Assembly: GCA_006503475.1 (NCBI GenBank)
Contig: RSEH01000395.1
Span: forward strand, 1 to 27,376
DNA from: Stentor roeselii
Lineage: Eukaryota; Ciliophora; Heterotrichea; Heterotrichida; Stentoridae
DNA: 27,376 nt
Reading direction: 5' to 3'
A program made the translations under genes and the position numbers. Below are positions 1-9,448 of the stretch, in pieces. Positions within the stretch are counted from its first letter, which is position 1. Each line of letters opens with the position of its first letter. The notes beneath the pieces were generated by a model. It worked only from the letters and a program-made list of their open reading frames with translations. It was not told where the DNA came from and ran no database searches.

Positions 1-2
1 AA

Positions 3-230
3 AAAAAGATTAAAGAAAATATAACTGGAGTAGAAAACAAGATTAAAGAAAATATAGATGGAGTAGAAAACAAGATTAAAGAAAATATAACTGGAGTAGA
101 AAACAAGATTAAAGAAAATATAACTGGAGTAGAAAACAATATTAAAGAAAATATAACTGGAGTAGAAAACAAGATTGAGAGTCTTGATGAAAAGATTTTA
201 GAGATCTTAAACTTCATCAGAAATAAATAA
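3..230 (+). CDS. C-terminal coiled-coil tail of a channel-type protein, cut by window start
   Basis: An open frame enters from the left edge and ends at TAA 228-230. It encodes about 75 residues: five 11-residue units of the pattern KIKENITGVEN, then a conserved ending, ESLDEKILEILNFIRNK. The second copy at 18859-19056 has nearly the same ending and there follows a polycystin/TRP-like pore segment, so I infer that this fragment is the tail of the same protein type, with its membrane part beyond the window. The 11-residue period with Ile/Val spacing is typical of hendecad coiled coils, which usually drive oligomerisation. No start, membrane segment or pore is visible here. Whether the whole gene is intact cannot be judged. 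Confidence 0.6.
   Translation, partial: KKIKENITGVENKIKENIDGVENKIKENITGVENKIKENITGVENNIKENITGVENKIESLDEKILEILNFIRNK
6..170 (+). repeat. 33-bp tandem repeat, five units, coding
   Basis: Five in-phase 33-bp units start at 6, 39, 72, 105 and 138 and differ by only one or two bases (act to gat in unit 2, aag to aat in unit 5). Each encodes 11 residues of coiled coil. The near identity suggests recent expansion or conversion. Confidence 0.9.
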
Positions 231-1074
231 TTAGATTATTAGTAATATCAAAGGCTTTCTAATTATTATAAAAAAATTTTAATACTCTGATTCAACCTAA
301 AGAGGTTGAAAGAATTCCGTTATGAAAAATTTCCAAACGAAAGTAAAATTGTATTTATGATAAGATATCTATTTAATTATTTCGATTTTGCCAATTCAGC
401 ACTTAAATTAACCTCAATAAATAATTTATCACTATTTATCCAAACCCACTTACCCTTCTTGTTTTAAATATTATTGATTTTAATCATTTCATAAGAGTTA
501 TTATTATAAATACCTTGATAGTTAATATTGAAAAATGATAAAAATATTTGATATCCAAAAGTCAAGATTTAGAATCAAAATGTTTAAAGCACTTAAATTC
601 TGATGTAGTCTCAAATCACAATATATTTGAAACCATCCAGAAAACTTTCAATAGTTCTATGCACAACTCCTCAGATATAACAAATTTTTAATACACAGAG
701 CTGATTAATAAATTTCTCCATAAAAGCAGATAGCTTCATTGAAGCTGCCGATTTCAAAGCATTTGACAAGTGATTTACAAAATAAGAAAAAATAATAAGT
801 TTATATTTATTAACCATTTGGGAATTTCTGAATATCAATAGAATTGATTAAGAGGATACAATTATAAATATTCAAGTTTATTATCCTCTACATTGAGTAG
901 CATCATTCAACAGCCATCACCGATCAACAATTTCTAAGCCATGTTACCATTAATCCCGGGCTGCCCTACCAGTAGTCATTCGAGATCCAAGCCTAAATAG
1001 CATCCCTATCTTCTCCAAGCCAGTCTGTTCTTAACCTTCTAACCTTCCTTCTCCACAAATAAATCATGTATTTT
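231..1074. other. No intact gene; decayed duplicate of 19057-19520 flank
   Basis: The stretch is AT-rich with stops in all frames. Its first ~460 bases align loosely, in the same order, with the DNA after the second channel tail: the post-stop segment near 231-260, the block near 245-300 (taatactctgattcaacc) and the block near 645-670 (agttctatgcacaa versus agctctatgcagaa at 19510). The second block also recurs near 21393-21420. It is best read as an old segmental duplicate with decayed 5' parts of WD40/channel-type genes. Confidence 0.45.
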
Positions 1075-1660
1075 GAACGAGAAAGTCAATCAGAATTGAT
1101 TGTCATCAAGGAGGAGCTGAAGCAACAACCATGATTTCGGGATTGATAAAAAAAATCCATAAAATAGTATTTAACAAGTGCGCACTGTCATAACCAGATT
1201 AAAGAAGAAAATCCTGGAAAAACCGAAAAAAGACTCAAGAAATGGTTCAAAATCAAGAACTTAAAGAAAAGATGTTGAAATCGCACCTGTAAAATTCAAA
1301 AAAGGTTTCGAAGAACCTGACACAGTAAATAGACAAGCTGAGTAACTGGAACATTTACTTGAACATGTTGGACCGGATGAAAATGAATAATTAAATCAAT
1401 GCGAACTCCGTCTAAGTATCGCTAATTTGATCTGGCATTGCTCATCACGGAGACTGAAAAATTTAGAGAAAGTCACTTCCAGTCTCGCCTAATTATACGA
1501 GAACTGCAAAACCTTTCATCTCTGAACGCAAATCAAGGACAACAATCGAGCAACTCGAAACGAACTTCGAACTACTCCAAGAAGTTGCTCTTCGAAGAAA
1601 TCCGCATTAAAAAGCTACTGAAAATCACTGAAAAGTAGGCGAAGACTCAGCTTGAAACAA
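1075..1660 (+). pseudogene. Coiled-coil protein pseudogene
   Basis: No single frame is open, but consecutive pieces in shifting frames look like one charged, heptad-rich protein: ESQSELIVIKEELKQQP near 1081, TQEMVQNQELKEKMLKS near 1235, VEIAPVKFKKGFEEPDTVN from 1277, then a piece around CELRLSIANL near 1401 and ITETEKFRESHFQSRLI from 1444. Two TAA codons interrupt the frame near 1344 and 1390, in RQAE[TAA]LEHLL and ENE[TAA]LNQC, and at least two frameshifts follow. The composition resembles centrosomal or axonemal coiled-coil proteins of protists, but no family can be named. A 66-codon piece (1438-1638) stays open by chance or by late decay. Confidence 0.5.
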
Positions 1661-1924
1661 CTTTTACCTAAAAAAAATTGTTTTGAGGGATGTACTGAAT
1701 ATTAGATTATTTGTGAGAATTCTGATATTTATCTTTGTGAGTATTACTTTATTTCATATTAATCATGAGTAATTTAACTGTATTCATCAAAATTAATGAG
1801 AATATGGAGAGAAGTTATTTTAATGATTAAGTTAGTATAAGGAATTTATTTTCAAAGAAAATGAGAGAAGGTAGCTTAAATGATTTTAGAATTTTTTATA
1901 TCAAAACCAAAAGATTTTAAACTA

Positions 1925-4039
1925 TTAAATTATTAACTGAAATAGATTTTTCTGTATTGGATTATAAAAATTCAATAAACCTTCATCTGAGATTCCTATA
2001 ATACAAAGAGCTGTTGAACTAAATAATCTCTTTTTCGTACTTTCATCAAATCCTTTTTGGCAGTAGATACCATCCTTCTCAAAAAAGGCAATAAATTTAA
2101 AATTTTTTGATGACTTGAATCCAAAGTTCTGTTTATTAACATCAATGAGTTCTGATTCAAAAACAATTTCAGGAATTTCAGGATTCAAATCTATAACTAA
2201 GAATTGTCTAGCCTTAATAATTAATAAGTTCATTCTTTTTTTAAATACGACTTTATTTCGAATGTGTCTCAAAGCATTAGTTTTAATAAAATTCATACTC
2301 ATATCCATAATACACCATATATCTCCTCTAGTAAGAATCCTGTATTTTCCACCTAGAGTAAAATACGATAGTTCTTTTAATGATTCTATTTTCATTTCAA
2401 TAGGTTGAAAGTTTTCTTCTACTGCATATGCTTTGCAAAACAATGATGCATTTTCTACTATTATAAATAAAATCAAAATGCTCTCTTCAAGCAATATAAA
2501 ATCAAAAACATAGACAGGCCTTAGATTAATCGCAAAGTCATGTTGTTTCATTAGATCTATCCGAAAATCATACCATTCTAAATATTTATAATTTTTTGGA
2601 TTAATCTTTTGCATTTGTTTCGGTTTTTCATAAAGCCTGCATGGAGTCTCAATCCACTCAAAATGATCATCATTTTCAAAACTGACTGAATAGTATTTTT
2701 TATTAAGTAAAAATTTTGAATATTTCGGAAGGAATTCCTTAATAATCTTGATATTTTTAATTGAATCAATATAAAGTGGAGGATAGAGTTTGCCTTTTCT
2801 TGAAAAAAATACCAGATTTATACAATTATAGTCTTGATTACAAAATGTTTCATGATCAAAATCTGAATCAAAATCAATAAGCATTACTCTGACAGCAGAA
2901 AATACCAATAGTTTATTAAGATTTATTTTCAAGTAGACTTTGTCATATTCCTTATGAAGGAAATCAAATTCCTTCACACAGGAATTATTTTTATTATGAA
3001 ACAATCTGAACTTCCATCCAAATTTATAATTCTGGTTATTAACTTTTACATTTCCATATTTGATTTCACTTCCCAGAATCATTAGATCTGTATTTGGCAC
3101 ATTAAAGAAAATACTTCGAGAAAATTTACAATTATAGTATTTGCCCAGCTGAGTAATCAACGTGCAAGTGATTTTTTCATAAATATATATTTGAGAACCC
3201 ACCAAGATTATAATCTTTTTATAATCACTTGAAAAATCTACTTGACTTATGTTTTTGAGTTTATTTTCGCGAATTCTATTGCATGCTGTTGACTCTTTTA
3301 GATAAAATACTATAGCAACTGGTGGATTACACATTATCAATGTTAGGTCATCAGCAATTTTAAAATTTGCATCATCAATTGTTTCATGTTTTATGCTTTT
3401 TTCTATTGAAAAACTGCTTATTTCAAATAGAATAATCTTCCTCTGTGTTGAGATAATAATATTATTGCCTATCACTTTATACTCTAAGCTGTTGCAATTA
3501 GGAATAGATTTTTTGATAATTTTATAGATAATTCCATCATTTAACCCTATAACAGTAATTGAAATGTTTAAAATAGCCAAAAGATAGTCCTTGCCTTTCC
3601 TTTGAAATTTTATTGGTCTACAATCCAAATAAAAACTCTTTTGCATCAGGTTCGATTTATAAGTCAGCACTTGCATATTGTCATTGATATATATCAAGAA
3701 CTGCTTTGAATTTGTAAAAGTATAGCTAAGGGTTTTATTTACATCTTCTTCAACAATACTTCTGAAGCTTGAGTGAACTTCCTCTCTGTAATAATCCTTA
3801 AAAATATCCCAACACATAATTCTATCTTGGTAATCAAGATGAATATACTTGAAATCGCTACTCAGAGTTATCTGCTCAATGTTTAGCAAGGTTCTCAGAA
3901 TGATAACCTTCTCTTTTTGATTGATTTCGATTATTACTGACTTTACAACAGTTTCAAGAGAACTGTTCGCTATAATCAAAATCTTGGTTTGACCAATTTT
4001 ATAAAAGCGATAAACATTTTCATATTCCTTAAGTTTCAT
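1925..4039 (-). CDS. Beta-propeller-like protein, 704 residues
   Basis: The frame runs from ATG 4039 to TAA 1925-1927. An in-frame TTG lies just upstream at 4042. The protein is rich in beta-strand-like stretches with degenerate WD40-like elements: an early segment with DFKYIHLDYQDRIMCWDIF, a middle one with SSDYKKIIILVGSQIYIYEK, and a last one ending in SDEGLLNFYN. No signal peptide or convincing membrane helix is seen. All of its 5 Trp codons are TGG and about 23 Gln codons are CAA/CAG. It lies 8 bp downstream of the 166-residue frame on the same strand, and the two may be exons of one gene; the frame remains open upstream of the ATG as far as a TGA near 4090. WD40-type propellers normally act as protein-interaction scaffolds. 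The specific role is unknown. Confidence 0.75.
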   Translation of the reverse strand: MKLKEYENVYRFYKIGQTKILIIANSSLETVVKSVIIEINQKEKVIILRTLLNIEQITLSSDFKYIHLDYQDRIMCWDIFKDYYREEVHSSFRSIVEEDVNKTLSYTFTNSKQFLIYINDNMQVLTYKSNLMQKSFYLDCRPIKFQRKGKDYLLAILNISITVIGLNDGIIYKIIKKSIPNCNSLEYKVIGNNIIISTQRKIILFEISSFSIEKSIKHETIDDANFKIADDLTLIMCNPPVAIVFYLKESTACNRIRENKLKNISQVDFSSDYKKIIILVGSQIYIYEKITCTLITQLGKYYNCKFSRSIFFNVPNTDLMILGSEIKYGNVKVNNQNYKFGWKFRLFHNKNNSCVKEFDFLHKEYDKVYLKINLNKLLVFSAVRVMLIDFDSDFDHETFCNQDYNCINLVFFSRKGKLYPPLYIDSIKNIKIIKEFLPKYSKFLLNKKYYSVSFENDDHFEWIETPCRLYEKPKQMQKINPKNYKYLEWYDFRIDLMKQHDFAINLRPVYVFDFILLEESILILFIIVENASLFCKAYAVEENFQPIEMKIESLKELSYFTLGGKYRILTRGDIWCIMDMSMNFIKTNALRHIRNKVVFKKRMNLLIIKARQFLVIDLNPEIPEIVFESELIDVNKQNFGFKSSKNFKFIAFFEKDGIYCQKGFDESTKKRLFSSTALCIIGISDEGLLNFYNPIQKNLFQLII

Positions 4040-4047
4040 CAATTTTA

Positions 4048-4548
4048 TTAATTCCTCATGAGAATAACTTTTCCCACCAAACCAGCCTCATACCTTTTTA
4101 AAAAAGTACCCCAGCTAGATATTTCATCAAGATTATATGCATTGACATTGAATCCTTCAGAAGAAATAGAATAATTGCTTATATATGTGAGTTTTTCAAG
4201 GTAACATATTTGACTGAGAGAGTATTTTTCGATTGACATAAGTTTCATTAGTTTCTTTAATTTTTGATTATAATTCTTTAAATTACTTTCAGTTTCTTTA
4301 GAATAAGAAACTGATTGACTAGAATTACAAGAAAGGATTAATAATCTGAGTTTTATGATCCTTTTAATAATTGCGCCTGATATTTTACTTATTGAGTTTA
4401 TATGAAGCTTGAAAACAGGAGTCGAGATTGAAGATTTTTTGCATGAATAGAGATGGGCTTCCAGTTCAGATGATAGTAATTTCTTACAACACTTGGAACA
4501 TTTGTAGAAGGATGGAACAGTCAGAAACTTTGAGATCGATTCTTTCAT
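4048..4548 (-). CDS. Zinc-finger-like N-terminal ORF, possibly exon 1 of the adjacent propeller gene
   Basis: The ATG at 4548 follows a TTATAA-type context. The frame ends with two consecutive TAA codons (4048-4050 and the next). Residues ~17-36 hold a CxxC, then a His and a Cys (YKCSKCCKKL, then EAHLYSC), which fits a C2HC-type zinc finger. The middle is basic and helical. The frame stops 8 bp before the start of the 704-residue propeller frame. Removing a short GT...AG segment (for example 26, 23 or 14 nt long, all within about 4056-4115) would fuse the two frames into one protein of roughly 880 residues. A sequencing or real frameshift would give the same picture. No similarity to a named family is recognised. 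Confidence 0.55.
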   Translation of the reverse strand: MKESISKFLTVPSFYKCSKCCKKLLSSELEAHLYSCKKSSISTPVFKLHINSISKISGAIIKRIIKLRLLILSCNSSQSVSYSKETESNLKNYNQKLKKLMKLMSIEKYSLSQICYLEKLTYISNYSISSEGFNVNAYNLDEISSWGTFLKRYEAGLVGKVILMRN

Positions 4549-4649
4549 TTATAAGATAGTTGACTTATATATAAATAGAGCCGGATTTACTTCTGGAAAT
4601 TAGGGTAATTAGGAGTTAAAATAAGGATTTTATTATATCATAATCATCA

Positions 4650-4940
4650 CTAAAGATTTATATCTCTTTTGTGAATTTCTGATTTTTTTTGTCGTGACAA
4701 AGACGGAATTTCCTTCGAAATTGTGACATATTTAGAAATCTTAATTTCCAGACTAAGAAATCGTTTAGTTGTTTCGCGAAGAGCTGTTTGTGGCTTCTCT
4801 TCGATTGTCAACTCTTGTTTGATCATAGCAAACCTAATTCTGTGATGATTGGTTTGATAATGAATTAGTAATTTGAATTTATGATATGAATGAAAGTGAC
4901 TAGTTAGGTTCATATTTATTAAACATAGCATTTTATACAT
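4650..4940 (-). CDS. Doubtful 96-codon ORF
   Basis: The frame is open from ATG 4940 to TAA 4650. The last 55 codons look moderately protein-like (charged, with KQELTIEEKPQTALRET), while the start is compositionally odd. No family, repeat or domain is seen. It could be a remnant exon or chance. Confidence 0.2.
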   Translation of the reverse strand: MYKMLCLINMNLTSHFHSYHKFKLLIHYQTNHHRIRFAMIKQELTIEEKPQTALRETTKRFLSLEIKISKYVTISKEIPSLSRQKKSEIHKRDINL

Positions 4941-5499
4941 TTGGCTTAGGTCTTCCTCGCTTTATAGTGGAAATAGAACTCGCCATTCTTAGGAAAAGTA
5001 AGATCTTATAATCACTCTTATTAAAATCAACTTCAATCCATTCTCGAATACATGAAATCTTCATCCCCTTAAAAATTAATAATTTCAGCTTTTTTCTAAA
5101 TTATCATTATATTAAACCACTTATAAATGATTAAATCCAATCGAATTTAATCAAATTTTCCTACTGATAAGTTCATACTGCAAAAAAAGCAAGAATTAAT
5201 AAAAAAATGAACATGATAGTCTATCATAGAAAAGACGAAATATCACCCACTTTATACTCACAAAAAAAGCAAAAAAATTCATTACTTATAGTTATGCAAA
5301 TGCGAATCCGAGAGTAAAGTTAAGTATAATTCTCTGATATCAAAATCATCAAGTATAGACAGAGCTTCACTTCAGAACTATGTGAGTAAAGTGAAAAAAA
5401 AACTAAAAAACTTACGGATATTCATTTCCTTAAATATAAAGATAACTGAACAGGCTGAAAGATTCAAGTCGATTTGATTATTGTGGTAGACTATCTAGA
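4941..5499. other. AT-rich spacer
   Basis: There are poly-A-rich tracts and no open frame of note on either strand. I see no promoter or RNA gene. The right end is the 3' flank of the minus-strand WD40 pseudogene; taaataatctagat there resembles the flank after the channel tails (taaataattagat). Confidence 0.5.
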
Positions 5500-6661
5500 T
5501 TATTTATTTTTGATAATATTCAAGATTTCAATAATCATATAATCAACGCTCACAATTTTTGTTTCCAGAACCTTGCTTTTTACATCAGAAATCATGCTTT
5601 CTACTTCCAAAATCTTACTTTCTAGTTCAATTCCATTTGATGCTTGCAGATCCACTTGCAAGAAACTGTTCATTCGGAGAAAACATAACTGAGTTTAGTT
5701 TTGTTGAGGGCCTATGAGAGTGAACTCTATTTGTTTGTTCTATAGATTCTAAATTATAATATTTTTCCCAGAATGTCTTGCAAGAAACACCGTCATAAGA
5801 AAATAAAACTGGCCAAACATCACTTTCATGGCCATTGAGCGTGAATTCTTCTCGCTTTTGCTGAGTATTCCTAATTTTGATACTCTTGTCTGCAGATCCC
5901 ACTAACGATATACTTTTCATCAGGAGAAAACACAACAGAGCGAACATAGCATGACTGGCCATTGAGACCGAATTCTTCTTGTTTATTCTGCAAATTTAAA
6001 CTATGATGTTGTTATCGTGAGATACGCTTAAAGGTAAATTTCCCATCCTGAGAAAAATCAACTGAGAGTACTTTATCTAAATGCTTTCTTAGAATTAATA
6101 TTTCTTGTAGTTTCTTTAATCCCAAATTTTATTCTCCTGTCATCAGACCTTGGCTAGTAGTATTCCATTTGAAGAAAAGTCAACTGAGTTTATAATAGTT
6201 GCATGGCCTTCAAGAGTAAATAATTCTTGTTTCAGCAACAAACTCCAAATTTAATTTTTTGATACAATAAACTCGCGAGATTTTCCCATTCGGAAATAGA
6301 CTAAGTAGAATAATTATACAGAGTAAAATATTCTCGCTCCTCCTAAAAATTCCAAATCATTATCCTTTCATCAGACACACTTGCAAGCAACTTATTATCT
6401 GATAATAAAAAATGGAATTTACAAAGTTTGAATATTTTATAAACTGAACTCTTCTCGCTTCTCTTTAATTACAAATTTTTATGATGTCAGAAGATTCACT
6501 AGCAAGAAACTTTCTATTCAGGTATTCAGTATAGCCAAGACACATACAGCCTCTTCACCAATGTATTTTTCTGATTTGATGTTGAAGACTTTGGCCTTAC
6601 TGGATCCTTCTCGAACTAGAATAGGATGGACTACTGAACCTATTGACTTAACTTCTTCCAT
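5500..6661 (-). pseudogene. WD40-repeat protein pseudogene with channel-type coiled-coil ending
   Basis: Read from 6661 downwards, an ATG opens MEEVKSIGSVVHPILVREG and then successive WD40 repeats in shifting frames. Recognisable elements are NRKFLASESSDIIKI, LLASVSDERIMIWNF, LFTLEGHATIINSVDFSSNG, VLSVDFSQDGKFT, SCYVRSVVFSPDEKYIVSG, SADKSIKIRNTQQKREEFTL and NSVMFSPNEQFLASGS. About seven repeats are present, one full propeller. At least six frameshifts and several TAA/TAG stops separate them. The last repeat is cut short and runs into a coiled-coil tail (about 5634-5500) with IELESKILEVESMI and the ending IIEILNIIKNK followed by TAA, which matches the ending of the two channel tails in this window. 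It lies tail-to-head behind the PG-rich pseudogene, 15 bp away. Confidence 0.8.
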
Positions 6662-6676
6662 ATTTTTTATCACCCC

Positions 6677-7774
6677 CTAAGAACCTGGTGAAGAGTAAAG
6701 GTTTGGACGGCTGTTGGCATTCTTTTTCTTTTGCTTATAAAGACACTTGAACCTTTGGGTTGACTGGTTACTGTTTTATGAAACTCGTAAATGCCTGGAC
6801 TTGGAGAGTCTTTGTTTCTGTGTAACAGTTGAACCAGTCTTGACCTCCTCTGCGTTGAGTTGGTCTTACTCCTATTTTGGTTTCATAACTTCCTGCGCCA
6901 GGTCCAGCATCAACGCATTCAACACCCTTGGTCCAGTAAAATCAAAAAGAGCCTTCCCTTCAACCCCAAATTTTCCATTCTCCAAAGAAAAATAACTTCC
7001 AGGTTGTATATCAGGAGTCATAGCTCTAAACCTTTCACACCTACTTCCAAAATTCTTAACCCTATCAACATGACTCTGATTCCAAGCAGTTCCAAAGTTC
7101 TACCTTCCAGGAACATCTTTCTCACTAATAAACTCAGGCAAAACCATCCCTTTTACTTCTTCTTAAAAATGATGCACTTCCTTATCTTTATACCTTGGTT
7201 TAGGTGATTTAAAATCATAAGAAGATTTTCCTCGAATTATTATCCTTGAAGTTGAAGGCCTTCCCCAGATATAAAGTCTTGGCTTTTAGGACTTTTAGGG
7301 TCATAATACCCAGGACCGACCAGTGACTCTTTACTTTCTGAGACCTTCTTCATGACGAGTTCTCAGTATTCATCATCTGAGTAGCCTTCTCTCGGAATAG
7401 ATGGCGCTGAAGACTGTCTAATCGAGTTAATCGTTGTTTCAGTCTTGTTGGACTGTTTTAATGACGGCCAAGGTTGAGTGTCGTAGGCTTCTGGACTTTT
7501 GTATGTTTTCAGCTGGAGCATTTCGGTTTTACTTGCAAAAGAAGAAGAGAGGATTATGTTATTCATCGGACGAGGCTTCAATGTCTTAAGAAGGTTGGAA
7601 CCTGACATGGAGTTAGGACTTCATCACGGAAACAGATTTTTCAGATGATATGCAAAATGGAACTTTTCCTTGCTTTTTCTTGTATAAGTTTAAACCGATG
7701 TAGCTACCTGGACCAATTTTGTTGCGGTTTTGATAGAGAACTAGTTTTCGTTCAGATTTATGGACATATGCCAT
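6677..7774 (-). pseudogene. Sperm-tail PG-rich repeat (SHIPPO-like) axonemal protein pseudogene
   Basis: ATG 7774 starts MAYVHKSERKLVLYQNRN followed by KIGPGSY. Later pieces carry LVGPGYYDPKSPK and TPDIQPGSYFSLENG. GPGxY is the signature of sperm-tail PG-rich repeat proteins, which bind axonemal microtubules in motile cilia. The protein is spread over three frames: start to about 7620, then 7608-7240 interrupted by one TGA near 7363, then about 7270-6677. The last piece is some 200 codons long, has no indel, and is interrupted only by TAA/TAG codons (HHF[TAA]EEVKG, PGR[TAG]NFG, KPK[TAG]E[TAA]DQL, RVS[TAA]NSN). It ends at TAG 6677-6679. The + strand frames here are shadows. The family call rests on the three GPGxY-type motifs. 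Confidence 0.65.
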
Positions 7775-8049
7775 GATTACATTTTTGAATATTTATAAAG
7801 TTTACAAGAATGATGTGATTGTGGGCTTTTTATTGATTTTTGGAAGTAACTTATATTAAAATAATCATTTTTTTCTTGGAGTAGTTTGGAAATATTTAAA
7901 TTATGATTGAAGAGTTATCGAAAAGTTTGAAAGTTTTTTGAATATAAAGTTGATGAATTTCAAATTGAATTTTAGAATTTAGGTTGATATTATTTATTAA
8001 AGTTTTTCTGATTTCTGATCATTTTCTAAGGGGTTATAATAGGTAGTTG

Positions 8050-9202
8050 ATGGTAGAACAAACTGAAGAATTATAATCGATTCCAAATGGCACGAAGTGA
8101 CAGAGATATTTGACGAATCTGAAGCAAACTTTGCTGAGAGGGATCTACTCATAAGTTTTGAAAAACCGTCAGCAATCCAGCAAAATGGAATTAAACCCAT
8201 CATCTTGGGCAGAGATACTATCGCCTAGGCTCAGTCAGGTACAGGGAAGACCTCAACTTTCACTGTTGGGATGTTAGAACTGAAAGACAACTCAATCAGC
8301 TATTCTCAAGCATTGATTTAGCTCCAACATAGTCGTGCTTCAGACCGGCCAGTACCTGAAAAAAAACTGCCACGCCTGCATTGGAGGAACAGTAATGCGA
8401 GAAGACATCCGTATTCTCAAAAAAGGTTGTCACGTAATCGTCGGTACCCCAGGCCGAGTATTCAACATGATATCCTGAAACAACCTGACCACAAGTCAAT
8501 TAAAACTCTTCATCTTAGACGATGAGATACTATCAAGAGCTTTCAAAGACCAGATCTAACAAATCTTTAGACATTTTCCAGGAAACGTGCAGTGTTGCTT
8601 ATTTTCAGAGACCATGCCTGCAGAAATCTTGAAGTTGACAATAGACTTCATGAGAGACCCAATTCGCATCTTGGTGAAGAAAGACGAGTTAACATTAGAA
8701 GGAATAGCTCAATATTATATTCCTATTGAATAAAAGACTGGAAATTTGCAACTTTGGCTGATTTTTATGAAAAACTTGGATATTGATCAGGCTATTATTT
8801 ATGTGAATACCAGAAGGAAAGTAGAAGCACTTAACAAGCAAATGACTGAGAAGAAATTTGTTGTTTCGTATATGCATGGAGAAATGGACCAGAGTAAAAG
8901 GGAACTTATTATGAAGGAGTTTAGGACCGGATCAACTAGGGTGTTGATTACGACTGATTTACTGTTAGAGGAATTGATGTCCAGCAAGTCTCTCTTTGAT
9001 CAATTATGATATGCCTACTAAATATGAAAATTACTTCCATAAGATTGGAACAAGTATAAGATTGGAACAAGTGGAAGGTTTGGAAGAAAGAGAGTCGCTA
9101 TTAACTTTGTCACTGAGGCTGATGCACAGTTTTTAATGATTTAGAACAGCGTTATATACCAGCATTGAGGAGTTGCCTGAAAATCTGAGTAATCTTCTTT
9201 AG
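8050..9202 (+). pseudogene. Eukaryotic initiation factor 4A (DEAD-box RNA helicase) pseudogene
   Basis: Translating piecewise gives most of eIF4A in order: SFEKPSAIQQNG (Q motif), AQSGTGKT (motif I), [97 protein letters not shown] and a C-terminus IEELPENLSNLL before TAG 9200-9202. The functional gene would be an RNA helicase of translation initiation. It is dead here. The LAPTREL region is deleted, the DEAD box is reduced to LDDE, SAT has become SET, a 17-bp duplication breaks the HRIGR region, and at least five frameshifts plus internal stops occur. One TAG sits exactly at the conserved Gln of IAQAQSGTGKT, a TGA at a basic position after FNMIS, and a TAA at the Tyr of KDQIYDIF. The start at ATG 8050 is a guess. 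Confidence 0.93.
9039..9072 (+). repeat. 17-bp perfect tandem duplication inside the eIF4A pseudogene
   Basis: ataagattggaacaagt occurs at 9039-9055 and again at 9056-9072. It shifts the frame in the middle of the HRIGRxGRFGRKG motif, so it is a post-inactivation (or inactivating) slippage event. Confidence 0.95.
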
Positions 9203-9448
9203 TAATTATCAGCTACTAACCCAGATTTTCTTTATAATTTATAGAGATATTTGGTGATTTGATTAGTTTAGTGATTTTTATGGTTTAAATTTAGCGATAG
9301 GAAACATTTTAGGTAAGAAACATTACCAAAACAAGACCTGAGTGATAAGATAAGAACTTTATACCCCAGCCTAGCTCATCTCCATCTCATTGAAAGTTAC
9401 TAGTTTAATATTGAAGTTTGATAAAACCCGGCATTTTGAATTTATAAA

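Noticed and set aside
1438-1638. Stand-alone 66-residue gene
   Set aside because: It begins at TTG and continues the coiled-coil protein of the preceding frames; it is better read as one piece of that pseudogene.
6747-7207. Plus-strand open frames of 82 and 115 codons
   Set aside because: They mirror the PG-rich pseudogene on the minus strand, which has recognisable motifs; the + translations show none.
9039-9072. Short intron (gtataagattggaacaag) in eIF4A
   Set aside because: It is an exact 17-bp tandem duplication, and removing a GT...AG unit of 18 nt does not restore the frame.
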